A DNA stretch of 55,465 bases from NCBI GenBank assembly GCA_019313905.1, contig JAFDAI010000023.1:1-55465 (forward strand), in the 5' to 3' direction. The notes beneath the pieces are model-generated. The model searched no databases and was not told the origin of the DNA. It was given only the letters and a program-made list of their open reading frames with translations. Both the position numbers and the translations under genes were made by a program. The first letter of the stretch is position 1. Each line of letters starts with the position of its first letter. This DNA is from Deltaproteobacteria bacterium (GTDB taxonomy: Bacteria; Desulfobacterota; Syntrophia; Syntrophales; UBA2210). This document shows positions 1 through 8,834 of this stretch, piece after piece.

Positions 1-43
1 TGAATTCTTTGTCAAAAGTCCTTCGTTCTCTCTTGTTTTCCAT
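1..43 (-). CDS. Partial transposase, IS3/IS911 OrfA-like N-terminus
   Basis: A gene runs off the left edge of the window on the minus strand. A strong ribosome binding site (GGAGGTGTGCA) precedes an ATG at 43, followed by 14 codons reading MENKRERRTFDKEF. The pattern of basic residues followed by TFDKEF matches the start of IS3-family OrfA proteins, which begin with a helix-turn-helix of the form RR.F..EFK. Only the first codons are visible, so the family call is an inference from a short motif. Confidence 0.5.
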   Translation of the reverse strand, partial: MENKRERRTFDKEF

Positions 44-113
44 TGCACACCTCCAAGTTCTTCTTTCTTTATCTCTAACTTTTCGGTGTGTCCATCACTT
101 TGGGGGAACTTCA
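1..113 (-). mobile_element. Left-edge portion of a probable insertion sequence
   Basis: The segment upstream of the partial transposase start reads, on the minus strand, TGAAGTTCCCCCAAAGTGAT and then GGACACACCG. It resembles the TG-starting terminal inverted repeats of IS3-family elements. The proposed outer end is near base 113. The other end and the target duplication lie outside the window, so the boundary is an estimate. Confidence 0.33.
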
Positions 114-226
114 ATTCCTCCTTTTTATTCAGGTTTTGGGTGAAACCCTTTTTAAAGGAAAAGCGCCTTTTTTCTACACCATTTTAAATTTACACAAGAT
201 ATCTTACACTACCCTTAATATCTGTT

Positions 227-1450
227 CTATGATTCTGGAATCTTAGGCATCTTTGAGAACAATGCCATAATCGCCCCAATTGAACATAAAATACCAGTGA
301 TCAAGAATGCCATTTGATAGTTTCCACCGGAAGAATCTACAACTACAGCCGCAAGTCTTGGTCCTATTAGTGCACCACCACTATATGCGAGAAAAATAAA
401 ACCATAGTTTACACCAACATGTTTGGCGCCGTAAAAATCTGCTGCAACAGACGGGAACGTACCCATCGCGCCCCCAAAGCAAAATGCTATAAGAGATACT
501 CCTAATGCATACAGCCAGAAATTATCAAGTGAGTTCATACTAAACATTGTTACCGCGCTAATCACATACATAATAAATAGCGCTCGCATACGGCCTGTTT
601 TATCTGACAATGTTGCCCAGAATATTCTTCCTATTGTATTAACAATTGCAAGAATACTGACTATCGAGCCTGCTTGCATTGGTGATAAGTTTGCTATCTG
701 TTGACCGATAGGAGAAGCATGTGCAATTATCATCAAACCTGCGATGTTAGCGAAAGTATACATTACTAATAAGAAATAATATTGCGGGGTTCTAAGCATT
801 TCTTTAGGCGTGAAATCATATTTGTTTGTTTTTAAGCTTCCAGTATTTGTTCCCGGCCCCTTCCATCCTTCCGGAATATAACCAGATGGAGGTGCTTTCA
901 TTAATTTTCCACCAATAGAAACACCAACTATTGTATAAACCGCTTGCCAAAAGAATGTTGTAAATGGTCCATAGTTTTCAACAAGTAAAGCTGCCACAGG
1001 AGCATAGAATACTGAACCAAGCCCGAATCCCGCGACTGCCAGGCCACCAATCATCCCTCTCTTGTCCGGAAACCATTTTATACAGGTTGCGATTGGAATA
1101 CCGTAAGTAATTCCTATACCTGCTCCTCCGAAAATACCGTAGCCGATATATAACATAGCAAGCGATGATGTTTGACTTGCAATTAGTAATCCTGTTGATA
1201 ATACTAATGCTCCGGCGATTACCATTTTAGTAGGACCAAATCTTTCTAATTGTCTACCCGCAAGAATCATGAAAAAAGGAATCATTGCGAGATTAATAGA
1301 AAACGCTAAAGATACTTGTGGGGCAGACCAATTAAAAGCTTCCTGTATAGGCTTTTGGAAAACACTCCAAGTATACAAAGCTCCCAGACAAACCTGTACG
1401 ATTACAGCTCCGACAACAATTAACCATCGATTGTAACTTTTGTTATGCAC
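227..1450 (-). CDS. MFS transporter, OFA (oxalate/formate antiporter) family
   Basis: This 407-residue protein is a 12-helix major facilitator of the inner membrane. The N-terminal half begins with YNRWLIVVGAVIVQVCLGALY and then YTWSVF, the hallmark of the OFA family, and has the loop RQLERFGPTKM between helices 2 and 3. The start is GTG at 1450, behind AAGGAGG. OFA carriers move small carboxylates, often exchanging a substrate against its decarboxylation product. The gene ends the glycyl radical enzyme cluster, so it may import that pathway's acid or export its product. By eye the gene is more AT-rich than the genes upstream of it, and it lies next to an insertion sequence, so it may be a later addition. 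The substrate is unknown. Confidence 0.85.
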   Translation of the reverse strand: MHNKSYNRWLIVVGAVIVQVCLGALYTWSVFQKPIQEAFNWSAPQVSLAFSINLAMIPFFMILAGRQLERFGPTKMVIAGALVLSTGLLIASQTSSLAMLYIGYGIFGGAGIGITYGIPIATCIKWFPDKRGMIGGLAVAGFGLGSVFYAPVAALLVENYGPFTTFFWQAVYTIVGVSIGGKLMKAPPSGYIPEGWKGPGTNTGSLKTNKYDFTPKEMLRTPQYYFLLVMYTFANIAGLMIIAHASPIGQQIANLSPMQAGSIVSILAIVNTIGRIFWATLSDKTGRMRALFIMYVISAVTMFSMNSLDNFWLYALGVSLIAFCFGGAMGTFPSVAADFYGAKHVGVNYGFIFLAYSGGALIGPRLAAVVVDSSGGNYQMAFLITGILCSIGAIMALFSKMPKIPES

Positions 1451-1591
1451 CTTCCTACCTCCTTAAATGTTAAAATATTATGACACATTAAGCTATTCTC
1501 TCAGCCCTGCAGCCGGCCCGCCACCTTTTACCCGGCACAGCCCTCTGGTGACAAGCACACGCGCCGGCATGGCAGAGTTTTTACAAGCGCA

Positions 1592-2437
1592 TCAGAAATT
1601 GACGACGGGGCGAAGTTCTTCCACCGGGTAAATTTGCCCCTGCTTGGGGGGCATAGAGTTGTATACCCAGCCTACGTCTACCGTCCCGAGTTTTACAGCA
1701 TTATATCTTTTAAATCCCTGAAATATACCGCGTATCAGGATATCCTCCATGTCCATAGTGAGGGCGAATATGGCGACTTCTTTTCCGCTCTCCAAAGATA
1801 ACAGCTCGTCCCCATAAGCAAATGGTGAAAAGGCAAGTCGCCTGCTGTCGGATGCCTGGCACTGGATAAGTGGAATAAGTGTCGGGAAACCATCGTTGTC
1901 GATATACGACAGAAACTTGAGGCTGTCCAGCCTGTTAAAGACTTTATATGCCCAGGGTTTTAAAATGGGATTGGAAATGTTTGTCTTTGCCCTCGATCTG
2001 GAAACCATGGTAAAAAGAAAAGATATAACTATTTTAGCAAGGGGCAGGCTTTCCCTCCCATAGGTTTCGACAAGATCCATATAATGTACGGTGTGTATGC
2101 CACAGTAGCAATTGTAGCGGAACATCGGCTTTTTGTTAAACATCTCGTAGTCTTCGCCTTCCTTTGTCTTGCCTGTGTAAATGGCCTTTCCCCTCCAGAG
2201 ATTCTTGTCCATGGTCATTATCAAGAAGGCTGTATTGGGATTACTCATGACGTTTTTTTTGCTCATGCCCTCAGTAAACTGTCCCCATATCAGCTGCTTT
2301 GTGCCTTTGGCCTGAAGTGCGGTAATAAGGGTAATATGGGGAAGTCCTTCGGAGTTTATTGTAGAAATAAGCCCCACTTTTGCCTCGGGTTCAAACTCTT
2401 TTAAATCAGCCGCATCAAAAGCCATTTTCTTTTCCAC
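1592..2437 (-). CDS. Pyridoxamine 5'-phosphate oxidase-like (FMN-binding split barrel) protein
   Basis: This 281-residue protein begins at a GTG (2437) seven bases after AAGGAGGG. A longer reading frame upstream would overlap the end of the activase gene and has no better start. The N-terminal part (VGLISTINSEGLPHITLITAL) has the split-barrel pattern of PPOX-like flavoproteins, and a second related half appears later (LKFLSYIDNDGFPTLIPLIQ). Such proteins bind FMN, F420 or haem and mostly act as small reductases or oxidases. It follows the activase by 22 bp, so it belongs to the glycyl radical enzyme operon. It could be a redox partner or handle a product, but no function can be assigned from sequence. 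Confidence 0.75.
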   Translation of the reverse strand: MEKKMAFDAADLKEFEPEAKVGLISTINSEGLPHITLITALQAKGTKQLIWGQFTEGMSKKNVMSNPNTAFLIMTMDKNLWRGKAIYTGKTKEGEDYEMFNKKPMFRYNCYCGIHTVHYMDLVETYGRESLPLAKIVISFLFTMVSRSRAKTNISNPILKPWAYKVFNRLDSLKFLSYIDNDGFPTLIPLIQCQASDSRRLAFSPFAYGDELLSLESGKEVAIFALTMDMEDILIRGIFQGFKRYNAVKLGTVDVGWVYNSMPPKQGQIYPVEELRPVVNF

Positions 2438-2459
2438 GAAACACCCTCCTTTAAATATT

Positions 2460-3464
2460 CTAAAGCGCCACGCTGCAATTTTTTGTAATCTCCGGTTTTG
2501 TTTCGTTATCCCCACTTTTTGTATTGTCATTTTCAAACTTCACAGGTCCCGACCAACAGACAATATCCGGATCAACACCCGAGTTCCTGGCAACATTGAT
2601 CAACTCTTCCATGCGGCTCTTTGTTAGAAGGGGTTTCTCTTTGAAAGCCCAGTCAAGGCCGAGGCGCAAATACTTGTCGCTGCAGAGATTGTTGAATGAA
2701 CAAAGCTCCCATTTTGCAACTTCCCCCTTTAGGGAGGTTGCGATGAATGCGCCGATTCCGGAGATATTTTCTTCCGTTTCCGTCGCACCGGGAATGACAG
2801 GGGTTCTTATCCAGAGATCGCAAGGATTATCATGTGTCCTCATGTAATCGCATACATGGATGAGATTATTGAGAATTAATTCATTGGAATTGCCCGTAAG
2901 GTTATTATGTTTTACTGGATCTATCTCTTTAATATCGTAGAGCACCAGAGCTGAATAGGGAAGTATCTTGTCGAGAGCCTTCTGTGTGTAGAAACCACAC
3001 GTATCGAGGGCCGTATGTATGCCCATTTCTTTTAGTTTTTTAAAGAAGACAGCCACGAAATCGGCCTGAACGACCGGTTCACCACCCGATGCGGTTATCC
3101 CGCCACCTGACTTTTCAAAATAGATACTATCTTTTTCTACCTCTCTGACAAGATCATCAAGATCCCATCTCATTCCCAGAAGTTCCATTGCCGTTGACGG
3201 ACATTCTTCACTGCAGACGCCGCAATTCGTGCAGAGTTCTCTCTTGATTTGTATTCCCTCTTCCGTAAAGGAGAGCGCCTTTTCGGGACATATCTCTACG
3301 CAGGTTCTACACCCGATACACCTTGATTCCATCCACTGGATCTCGGGGTTTATGGAGATGCTTTCGGGATTTTGGCACCAGGTGCATTTTAGTGAACAAC
3401 CCTTAAAAAAGACAGTAGTTCGTATGCCCGGCCCATCTTCAGTTGATAGTCTCTGAATCTGCAA
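2460..3464 (-). CDS. Glycyl radical enzyme activating enzyme (radical SAM, PflA family)
   Basis: This S-adenosylmethionine radical enzyme installs the glycyl radical on the adjacent partner at 3520-6036. Counting from the TTG at 3464, the SAM cluster cysteines are C23, C27 and C30 in CSLKCTWC. An inserted two-cluster ferredoxin domain follows (C49-C59 and C78-C88), as in activases of the benzylsuccinate synthase, glycerol dehydratase and HPAD type. The Gly-rich GGGITASGGEP motif is present. The family normally has about ten residues before IQR.STEDGPGIR, and the same frame stays open upstream to 3494 (reading INSKQRSTILQ). No ATG, GTG or TTG lies in that stretch, and the ribosome binding site is placed for an ATC at 3494. 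The true start may therefore be upstream of 3464. Confidence 0.92.
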   Translation of the reverse strand: MQIQRLSTEDGPGIRTTVFFKGCSLKCTWCQNPESISINPEIQWMESRCIGCRTCVEICPEKALSFTEEGIQIKRELCTNCGVCSEECPSTAMELLGMRWDLDDLVREVEKDSIYFEKSGGGITASGGEPVVQADFVAVFFKKLKEMGIHTALDTCGFYTQKALDKILPYSALVLYDIKEIDPVKHNNLTGNSNELILNNLIHVCDYMRTHDNPCDLWIRTPVIPGATETEENISGIGAFIATSLKGEVAKWELCSFNNLCSDKYLRLGLDWAFKEKPLLTKSRMEELINVARNSGVDPDIVCWSGPVKFENDNTKSGDNETKPEITKNCSVAL

Positions 3465-3500
3465 TATAGTTGATCTCTGTTTCGAATTGATGATTCAACT

Positions 3501-3508
3501 CTCCTTCT
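3501..3508 (-). promoter_or_regulatory. Ribosome binding site pointing to an ATC start for the activase
   Basis: AGAAGGAG on the minus strand is followed after six bases by the in-frame codon ATC at 3494-3492. The nearest usable start in that frame, TTG at 3464, is 36 bases away. Family N-termini favour the longer protein. Either a non-AUG start is used or the ATC is an error for ATG. Confidence 0.5.
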
Positions 3509-3519
3509 GAAAGATTATT

Positions 3520-6036
3520 TCAATAATCGCTGTGGACTTCGCGGGCAATTATCTCATCCTGAAGTTCTCTGCCAATACCGGTAAAGTATGCGTTGTAACC
3601 TGTTATTCGAATCAAAAGGGTACGGTAGTTTTCGGGATGCTCCTGGGCATCTTTAAGCATATCTGTACTCACCATGTTTATCTGAAGTGAGGTTCCGCTG
3701 TTTTCCGCGTAGCCTTTTAGAAAAGCCTTGAATTTTTTCCTGTGCTCGGGATCACGAAGAAGAGTCGGATTCAGTGTAATGGTATGGCTGGCGCCGTTTG
3801 GAAGACTGTTCAAATAATCGCCCCAGTCCCCGTTTCCGTCCTTCGCCTTGCCTCCCAGTGCTTTTCCAACGGAGTTTATATTAGCCGTCGGACCGTTTAT
3901 ATCGGCACCATTCGACGGGCAGATTGCGTTTGACAAAAATTGTCCCTTTGGCCTTCCATCAGCACTGGCGGCCATGATATATCCGTCACCTACCCAATAG
4001 TTCCAGCTGAGCATTCCGGGGCGGAACTGACGATTTGTTGATTTGGTACTGTGTTTCCATGCCTCGTCACTCCACATATCCATGACCTTTCGAGCCATTT
4101 CATCCGCTTCATCACTATCCCTTCCATATTTGGGTGCACGGAATTTCGCCTTGGCCTGTAAAACGTCATGTCCCGCCCAATTGTCTTTTAAGGCCTTTAT
4201 AAGCTCTTCCATGGTGTATTCCTTTCGGTCATAGACGAGATATTTGATGGCAAGAAGGGAATCGACGGTGGTTGCAAAGGTAACACCCTCAAGAGTAGTA
4301 AAGCTGAGCTCTGCGCCGCCCCGGGTTATATCGATGGCTTTCTCGGCACATCCCTTTACCAGACAGGAGAGGTAAGGGGTGGGGCAAAACTCTGCCCTGA
4401 TCGATTCCGAGGTTTCATAGGTATCGACACATTTTTCTACTATATATCGGGTGTGTTCTTCGTAGGTCTTCCAGAATTCTTCCCAAGTCTTAAGTTTGCC
4501 CGCATCCCCTGTTTTTGGTCCGTCCTGCCGTATCGTATCCTTTTTCCCGGTAATCGGATCAATAAATTCAATCATATCCTTGCCGCCGGTGAGGGTCAGC
4601 TCCACCGCCTTGAGAAGGTTAAGATTATTGTCCACTGTACCTGATCTGTCATTTCCGACCATGGTGTTTTCCAAACATCCTACCGGCGCGTAATCATAGA
4701 CATTATCTTCATTGATAAGATCAGTACAGCCGGCCCTCTTTGCTTCACGCATCATCCCCGCCATCGATCTCTCATCGAAGTTAAGAAGGAAGGGGGCGCC
4801 CTGGCTGGAGGAAATACTATCAACAATTTTATCGAGAAGGTCTTCGGGAGAATTTCTGTGCAACCTTACATTGGGTTTCGGCTCAAGAATGGGTGACATT
4901 TCATCAATGACCTCGAGAATTGCATAGGTGAGGTCATTTGTCATGTCCTTTTCATCCTTTCCGATGCCGGAGAGAGTAATAAGCTGGCCATATCCTGACG
5001 TAATACCGTTATTGCCCACATTTATCATGGCATCATAGGCGGTGTTGGCATGCACCCAGAAACACTTAAGTATTTCTTTTCCGAATTCCCTGCCCATGCC
5101 CTTTGAGAGAGAATATTCCCAGTAGGGAAGCAAATACTGGTCAATCCTGCCAAAGGATACACCCGGCCCCGGATAATTTTCATCGCTCATAATCAGCATG
5201 TGGGTAAGCCATAAAGACTGCACTGCCTCCCAGAAGGTTTCTGCCGGTTCCCAGGGAACCTTCTTCAGATTTCTGGTCATCCGGATAAACTCATCTTTCC
5301 TCTCAGAATCGTTTTCTTCCGCCGCGAGTTTTGTTGAGAGATCTGCATATTTCTCTGCTAGGTCTCTCGGTACAGTGGAGGCGGTCATCATGGCACGTAA
5401 TTGATGACCATGAGGCCCCTCTTGCTCTTTTGACGAAAGGGATTCGTATCTTGCTTCCAAGCCTGCATGTATCCCCTTCCAACCAATCTTCAGGGCATTT
5501 TCGTATCCGGGTATTACATGACCGCTCGTAGCGCCCGAGTTTCCGTATCCGTGGTCATGAAACCATTTCATCTTTGTTCTGGCTCCTCTTTTTCCATAAA
5601 TGAGCCCATCTCTCTTTTTTGCCTCTTCTTCAGTCCAGCACATGGATGTCTGTACATTGAATCTCGCTCCTGCAATGAGGTCTCCAGGAAGAATTTCCTG
5701 AGGAACATAATGAACCATGACTTCCTTCAAGAACCAAGCCTTTCTCTCGGGGAGGCTCCAGGACCAGAAATTTTTGTCCAGTTTGACCATATGCGCAGCC
5801 TGATAGATTGATGCCCTGAAGGTCTGCATAAAGGGATACACCTCCGGCACGATATAAAAGGTCATTTCGTCAAACAGGATGTCCCACGGTGTGCCCGTTG
5901 TCCAGGCGGTATAATCGTTATTCCACGACCGTTCTGAACCCTCGAAATAGTACTCTCTTAACCATTTAATTCTGGGGGAAAGGTTTTTGGGCTCTTTGAG
6001 TTTTGGTTGAAAGCTTTCGGCTGTATCAGGTTGCAT
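3520..6036 (-). CDS. Glycyl radical enzyme, possibly arylacetate decarboxylase-like
   Basis: This 838-residue protein is a pyruvate formate-lyase-type glycyl radical enzyme. I chose ATG 6036 because AAGGAG lies just upstream; a longer frame to 6078 has no site. The active-site loop reads YAPVGCLEN, giving the thiyl Cys454 and the CxE glutamate Glu456. The radical Gly813 sits in RITGYNAYF near the C-terminus. SGHVIPGYE around His173 matches the conserved substrate-pocket region. The GCLE motif, followed by a GTVDNNLNL stretch, recalls 4-hydroxyphenylacetate and indoleacetate decarboxylases rather than glycerol or choline enzymes, whose loop is usually GCVEP. This assignment is from memory of family motifs and is tentative. 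The neighbouring kinase, M24 protein and SCP2 protein are not usual partners of those decarboxylases, so the substrate remains open. Confidence 0.9.
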   Translation of the reverse strand: MQPDTAESFQPKLKEPKNLSPRIKWLREYYFEGSERSWNNDYTAWTTGTPWDILFDEMTFYIVPEVYPFMQTFRASIYQAAHMVKLDKNFWSWSLPERKAWFLKEVMVHYVPQEILPGDLIAGARFNVQTSMCWTEEEAKKRDGLIYGKRGARTKMKWFHDHGYGNSGATSGHVIPGYENALKIGWKGIHAGLEARYESLSSKEQEGPHGHQLRAMMTASTVPRDLAEKYADLSTKLAAEENDSERKDEFIRMTRNLKKVPWEPAETFWEAVQSLWLTHMLIMSDENYPGPGVSFGRIDQYLLPYWEYSLSKGMGREFGKEILKCFWVHANTAYDAMINVGNNGITSGYGQLITLSGIGKDEKDMTNDLTYAILEVIDEMSPILEPKPNVRLHRNSPEDLLDKIVDSISSSQGAPFLLNFDERSMAGMMREAKRAGCTDLINEDNVYDYAPVGCLENTMVGNDRSGTVDNNLNLLKAVELTLTGGKDMIEFIDPITGKKDTIRQDGPKTGDAGKLKTWEEFWKTYEEHTRYIVEKCVDTYETSESIRAEFCPTPYLSCLVKGCAEKAIDITRGGAELSFTTLEGVTFATTVDSLLAIKYLVYDRKEYTMEELIKALKDNWAGHDVLQAKAKFRAPKYGRDSDEADEMARKVMDMWSDEAWKHSTKSTNRQFRPGMLSWNYWVGDGYIMAASADGRPKGQFLSNAICPSNGADINGPTANINSVGKALGGKAKDGNGDWGDYLNSLPNGASHTITLNPTLLRDPEHRKKFKAFLKGYAENSGTSLQINMVSTDMLKDAQEHPENYRTLLIRITGYNAYFTGIGRELQDEIIAREVHSDY

Positions 6037-6078
6037 GTCACACTCCTTGAAAAAATAAAGGGTTTTTAGAGGAAACAA

Positions 6079-7557
6079 CTATGCCTTTCCAACAGCGACT
6101 CGCCACCTCTTCAGAACCGCTTCGCGCTCACCATCGCCAATCTTCGATTCAAAGCTATGATATTTGTTATATATTCCGGTTAGTTCGCTGGTGTCGTTTA
6201 TGATTCCCGCGCCTATTCCCGCAAGAAATGCCGCACCCAACGCGGTTGCTTCTATCATTTCGGGCCGTATAATCTTGCATCCCAGAAGATCTGCCTGCAT
6301 CTGCATCAGGAGGTTGTTTTTACTGGCTCCTCCGTCCACCTTGAGACTCAACAGTTTCTGTTTGCTGTCAGATTCCATGGCATAGAGAATTTCAACATTT
6401 TGCAGCGCAATTCCTTCCAGCACGGCCCTTGCGAGATGGGCACGATTTGTACCGCGTGTCAGGCCAGCTATCAATCCTCTGGCATCTGACCTCCAGTGTG
6501 GGGCTCCCAGGCCTACAAAGGCGGGAACCATAGTGACACCGCCCGTGTCGGGAACCTGTCTCGCCAGTTCTTCGATATCGGCAGCATTTTCTATAATATT
6601 CAAACCGTCACGGAGCCATTGAACGGCCGCGCCGGCTATGAATGCCGAGCCTTCGAGGGCATAGGTAGTTTCGTCCTTTATCTTCCATGCCACCGTGGTA
6701 AGAAGTTTATTATTGCTGAAAATGGGTTCATTGCCCGTGTTCATGAGGAGAAAAGATCCCGTGCCGTAGGTGCACTTGGCTTCTCCAGACTGAAAACAGG
6801 CCTGACCGAAGAGGGCCGCTTGCTGATCGCCGGCAATGCCGCATACAGGGATGCCGTCGGGAATGCCCGGTACATTGGTGGTATGACCGAAGACTTCGGT
6901 AGATCCTTTTATTTCGGGCAATACGCTCATGGGAACTTCAAGGATGCTGCAGAGATCTTCATCCCAGGAAAGGCTTTCTATGTTCATCAAGAGCGTTCGC
7001 GAGGCATTTGTAACATCCGTTACATGGGTTTTTCCACCCGATAACTTCCAGACAAGAAAAGTATCTATTGTTCCCGCCGCCACCTTCCCTTTGGATGCTT
7101 CCTCCCGGAGGTCCGGTACATTCCTGAAATACCAGGTCAGTTTTGTGCCGCTGAAATAGGGGTCAAGAAGAAGCCCTGTCTTTTTCCGAAACAGGTCTTC
7201 ATCGCCTTTATCCTTTAGATTCTCACAGATATCAGACGTACGGCGGCACTGCCAGACGATAGCGTTATAATATGGTCTCCCTGTTTCCCGGTTCCAGACC
7301 ACGGCCGTTTCTCTCTGATTGGTAATACCGATTGCCTTGATGTCTGAAGGATTCGAGCCGCTCTTCTTAAGAGCAGCATCAAGAGATGCAAGAACTGATT
7401 TCCAGATGTCATCCGGATTATGTTCAACATAACCCGGTGCAGGATAAATCTGGCGAAATTCCCGATAGCCACTGGAAACAACCTTAAATTGAGAATCGAA
7501 CAGCACCACCGTGGTACCGGTTGTACCCTGATCCATCACTAAAATTATATCTGGCAT
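6079..7557 (-). CDS. glpK: Glycerol kinase-like FGGY-family carbohydrate kinase
   Basis: This 492-residue FGGY kinase has the glycerol kinase signature throughout: MDQGTTGTT at the N-terminus, ITNQRETAVVWNRETG near residue 80, and the C-terminal GGASKNNLLMQMQADLLG. Glycerol kinase makes sn-glycerol 3-phosphate from glycerol and ATP in the cytoplasm. Length and motifs are full. It lies 42 bp upstream of the glycyl radical enzyme and 32 bp after the M24 gene, in one operon. No glycerol facilitator, glycerol-3-phosphate dehydrogenase or regulator is nearby, so it may serve a polyol released by or fed to the glycyl radical pathway rather than general glycerol use. Specificity within FGGY kinases cannot be proven from sequence alone. 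Confidence 0.88.
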   Translation of the reverse strand: MPDIILVMDQGTTGTTVVLFDSQFKVVSSGYREFRQIYPAPGYVEHNPDDIWKSVLASLDAALKKSGSNPSDIKAIGITNQRETAVVWNRETGRPYYNAIVWQCRRTSDICENLKDKGDEDLFRKKTGLLLDPYFSGTKLTWYFRNVPDLREEASKGKVAAGTIDTFLVWKLSGGKTHVTDVTNASRTLLMNIESLSWDEDLCSILEVPMSVLPEIKGSTEVFGHTTNVPGIPDGIPVCGIAGDQQAALFGQACFQSGEAKCTYGTGSFLLMNTGNEPIFSNNKLLTTVAWKIKDETTYALEGSAFIAGAAVQWLRDGLNIIENAADIEELARQVPDTGGVTMVPAFVGLGAPHWRSDARGLIAGLTRGTNRAHLARAVLEGIALQNVEILYAMESDSKQKLLSLKVDGGASKNNLLMQMQADLLGCKIIRPEMIEATALGAAFLAGIGAGIINDTSELTGIYNKYHSFESKIGDGEREAVLKRWRVAVGKA

Positions 7558-7589
7558 AGCTGGATTAGTCCTCCATGTCTCGCATACTC

Positions 7590-8819
7590 CTATTTGATCT
7601 CCTCGATACCGAGAGGATACTTTGAAAGCTCCTCGCAGCAGTCTTTCTTGATGATTATGGGGTTCTCATAACGGAAACCGATATTGTCATTGGGACAGGC
7701 ATACTGCATCGCACAGATGAGTACTTCGTTTTCCTGATAGATGTGATCAGGGTTTGTCCAGTAGGGAAAGGGGCCGTCATTCAGCCCGATCCGCCACTCG
7801 TCACCCATCATTCCTATGCCATGTTCGAAACCGGGAACCATATAATCAGCGAACTCTCTCTCTTCGGCAAAATCCATCATTTTCTCTGCAAGAAGAGCAG
7901 GAGATACTTCTGCCTTATAGGTCTTTAATGTTAATGAAACGATATCCAGAAAATTATTGGCGTGCCACCATTGACGGTTCGTCACGGGAGAAATGAGATA
8001 GTTGTGTGAGTGGTCTCCCAGCCCGAGCTTGAACATGGAATGTATGTCAACCATGAGGGGTTCGCCCGCCTCTATCTCCTTTCTCGAAGCCGGAGTGCAG
8101 GCACCCCCTGCCAGACCTGTTCGGTAACCGCAGGCGATTTCATTGCCGCCGGTGAACGACCATTCCCATTCGCTCCCAGCTCTTCGCATGGCGAGTGCCG
8201 CAATTCCGGCAATTTCCGTTTCAGTCATTCCCTTGTAGCCTTCATTTATGATGGCATCGTAGACGGCTTGGTGGCCAACGTCGACAATTCGCGAGGCCTC
8301 TCTGAAACGGTTTATGGTGCCCTCATCCTTGATAAGCGCAAGCTTATCGATAATAGTATGGGCATTTACCAGTTCAGAGCCGGAAAGGGCTGCTTTATAC
8401 TGCTCATATTCGTAGTGTGTGAGGAATCCCTCGGGAAGGTAATTTGACATGCCGCTTTCTATACCGACTCTGCCCCTGCCGTTTTTCAAGAGTCTCTTGA
8501 TGAAATCCGCTATCTGCTCTATCTGGTCTTGTCCCCCCATTGGGGCAAAACCGAGAACGTGGTCTTCGTCAAGCCACGAATCATCGGCAACACGCGCTGC
8601 GTCAATCACGAAAGTAAAGACGGTGGGCAGACCTTCTCCCGGAATTATAATATAGCTTCTCCAGGGACAGAAGGCATCGGTAACCCATGAAAGCGTGCGA
8701 AGCCTTGAACCCAGATAGACATCGATATTTTCTTCAGCCATGGCCTTCTGGATCTGTGTAAGTCTACCCGGAAAGTCAATGAAATAGGGATCATCCTGAT
8801 TATTTATTGATGTAACCAT
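7590..8819 (-). CDS. M24 family (creatinase/Xaa-Pro aminopeptidase fold) protein, atypical metal site
   Basis: This 409-residue protein has the creatinase N-terminal domain (about residues 15-150) and the C-terminal pita-bread domain. Members include Xaa-Pro peptidases, creatinase and the DMSP lyase DddP. The ligand positions read Asp258 (MVDIHS), Asp269 (GDHSHN), His333 (FEHGIG) and Glu385 (FRYENP). The position of the other usual glutamate (normally in a TxEPG motif) reads ICAMQYA, so that ligand appears to be missing. The histidine-bearing loop before the first Asp is also altered (SFTGGNEIACG). This argues against ordinary peptidase activity. It starts at ATG 8819 behind GGAGGAGAT, 15 bp after the SCP2 gene. 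Its place in the cluster suggests a role in the same pathway, perhaps C-N or C-S bond cleavage; this is inference. Confidence 0.82.
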   Translation of the reverse strand: MVTSINNQDDPYFIDFPGRLTQIQKAMAEENIDVYLGSRLRTLSWVTDAFCPWRSYIIIPGEGLPTVFTFVIDAARVADDSWLDEDHVLGFAPMGGQDQIEQIADFIKRLLKNGRGRVGIESGMSNYLPEGFLTHYEYEQYKAALSGSELVNAHTIIDKLALIKDEGTINRFREASRIVDVGHQAVYDAIINEGYKGMTETEIAGIAALAMRRAGSEWEWSFTGGNEIACGYRTGLAGGACTPASRKEIEAGEPLMVDIHSMFKLGLGDHSHNYLISPVTNRQWWHANNFLDIVSLTLKTYKAEVSPALLAEKMMDFAEEREFADYMVPGFEHGIGMMGDEWRIGLNDGPFPYWTNPDHIYQENEVLICAMQYACPNDNIGFRYENPIIIKKDCCEELSKYPLGIEEIK

Positions 8820-8834
8820 AAGATCTCCTCCATC

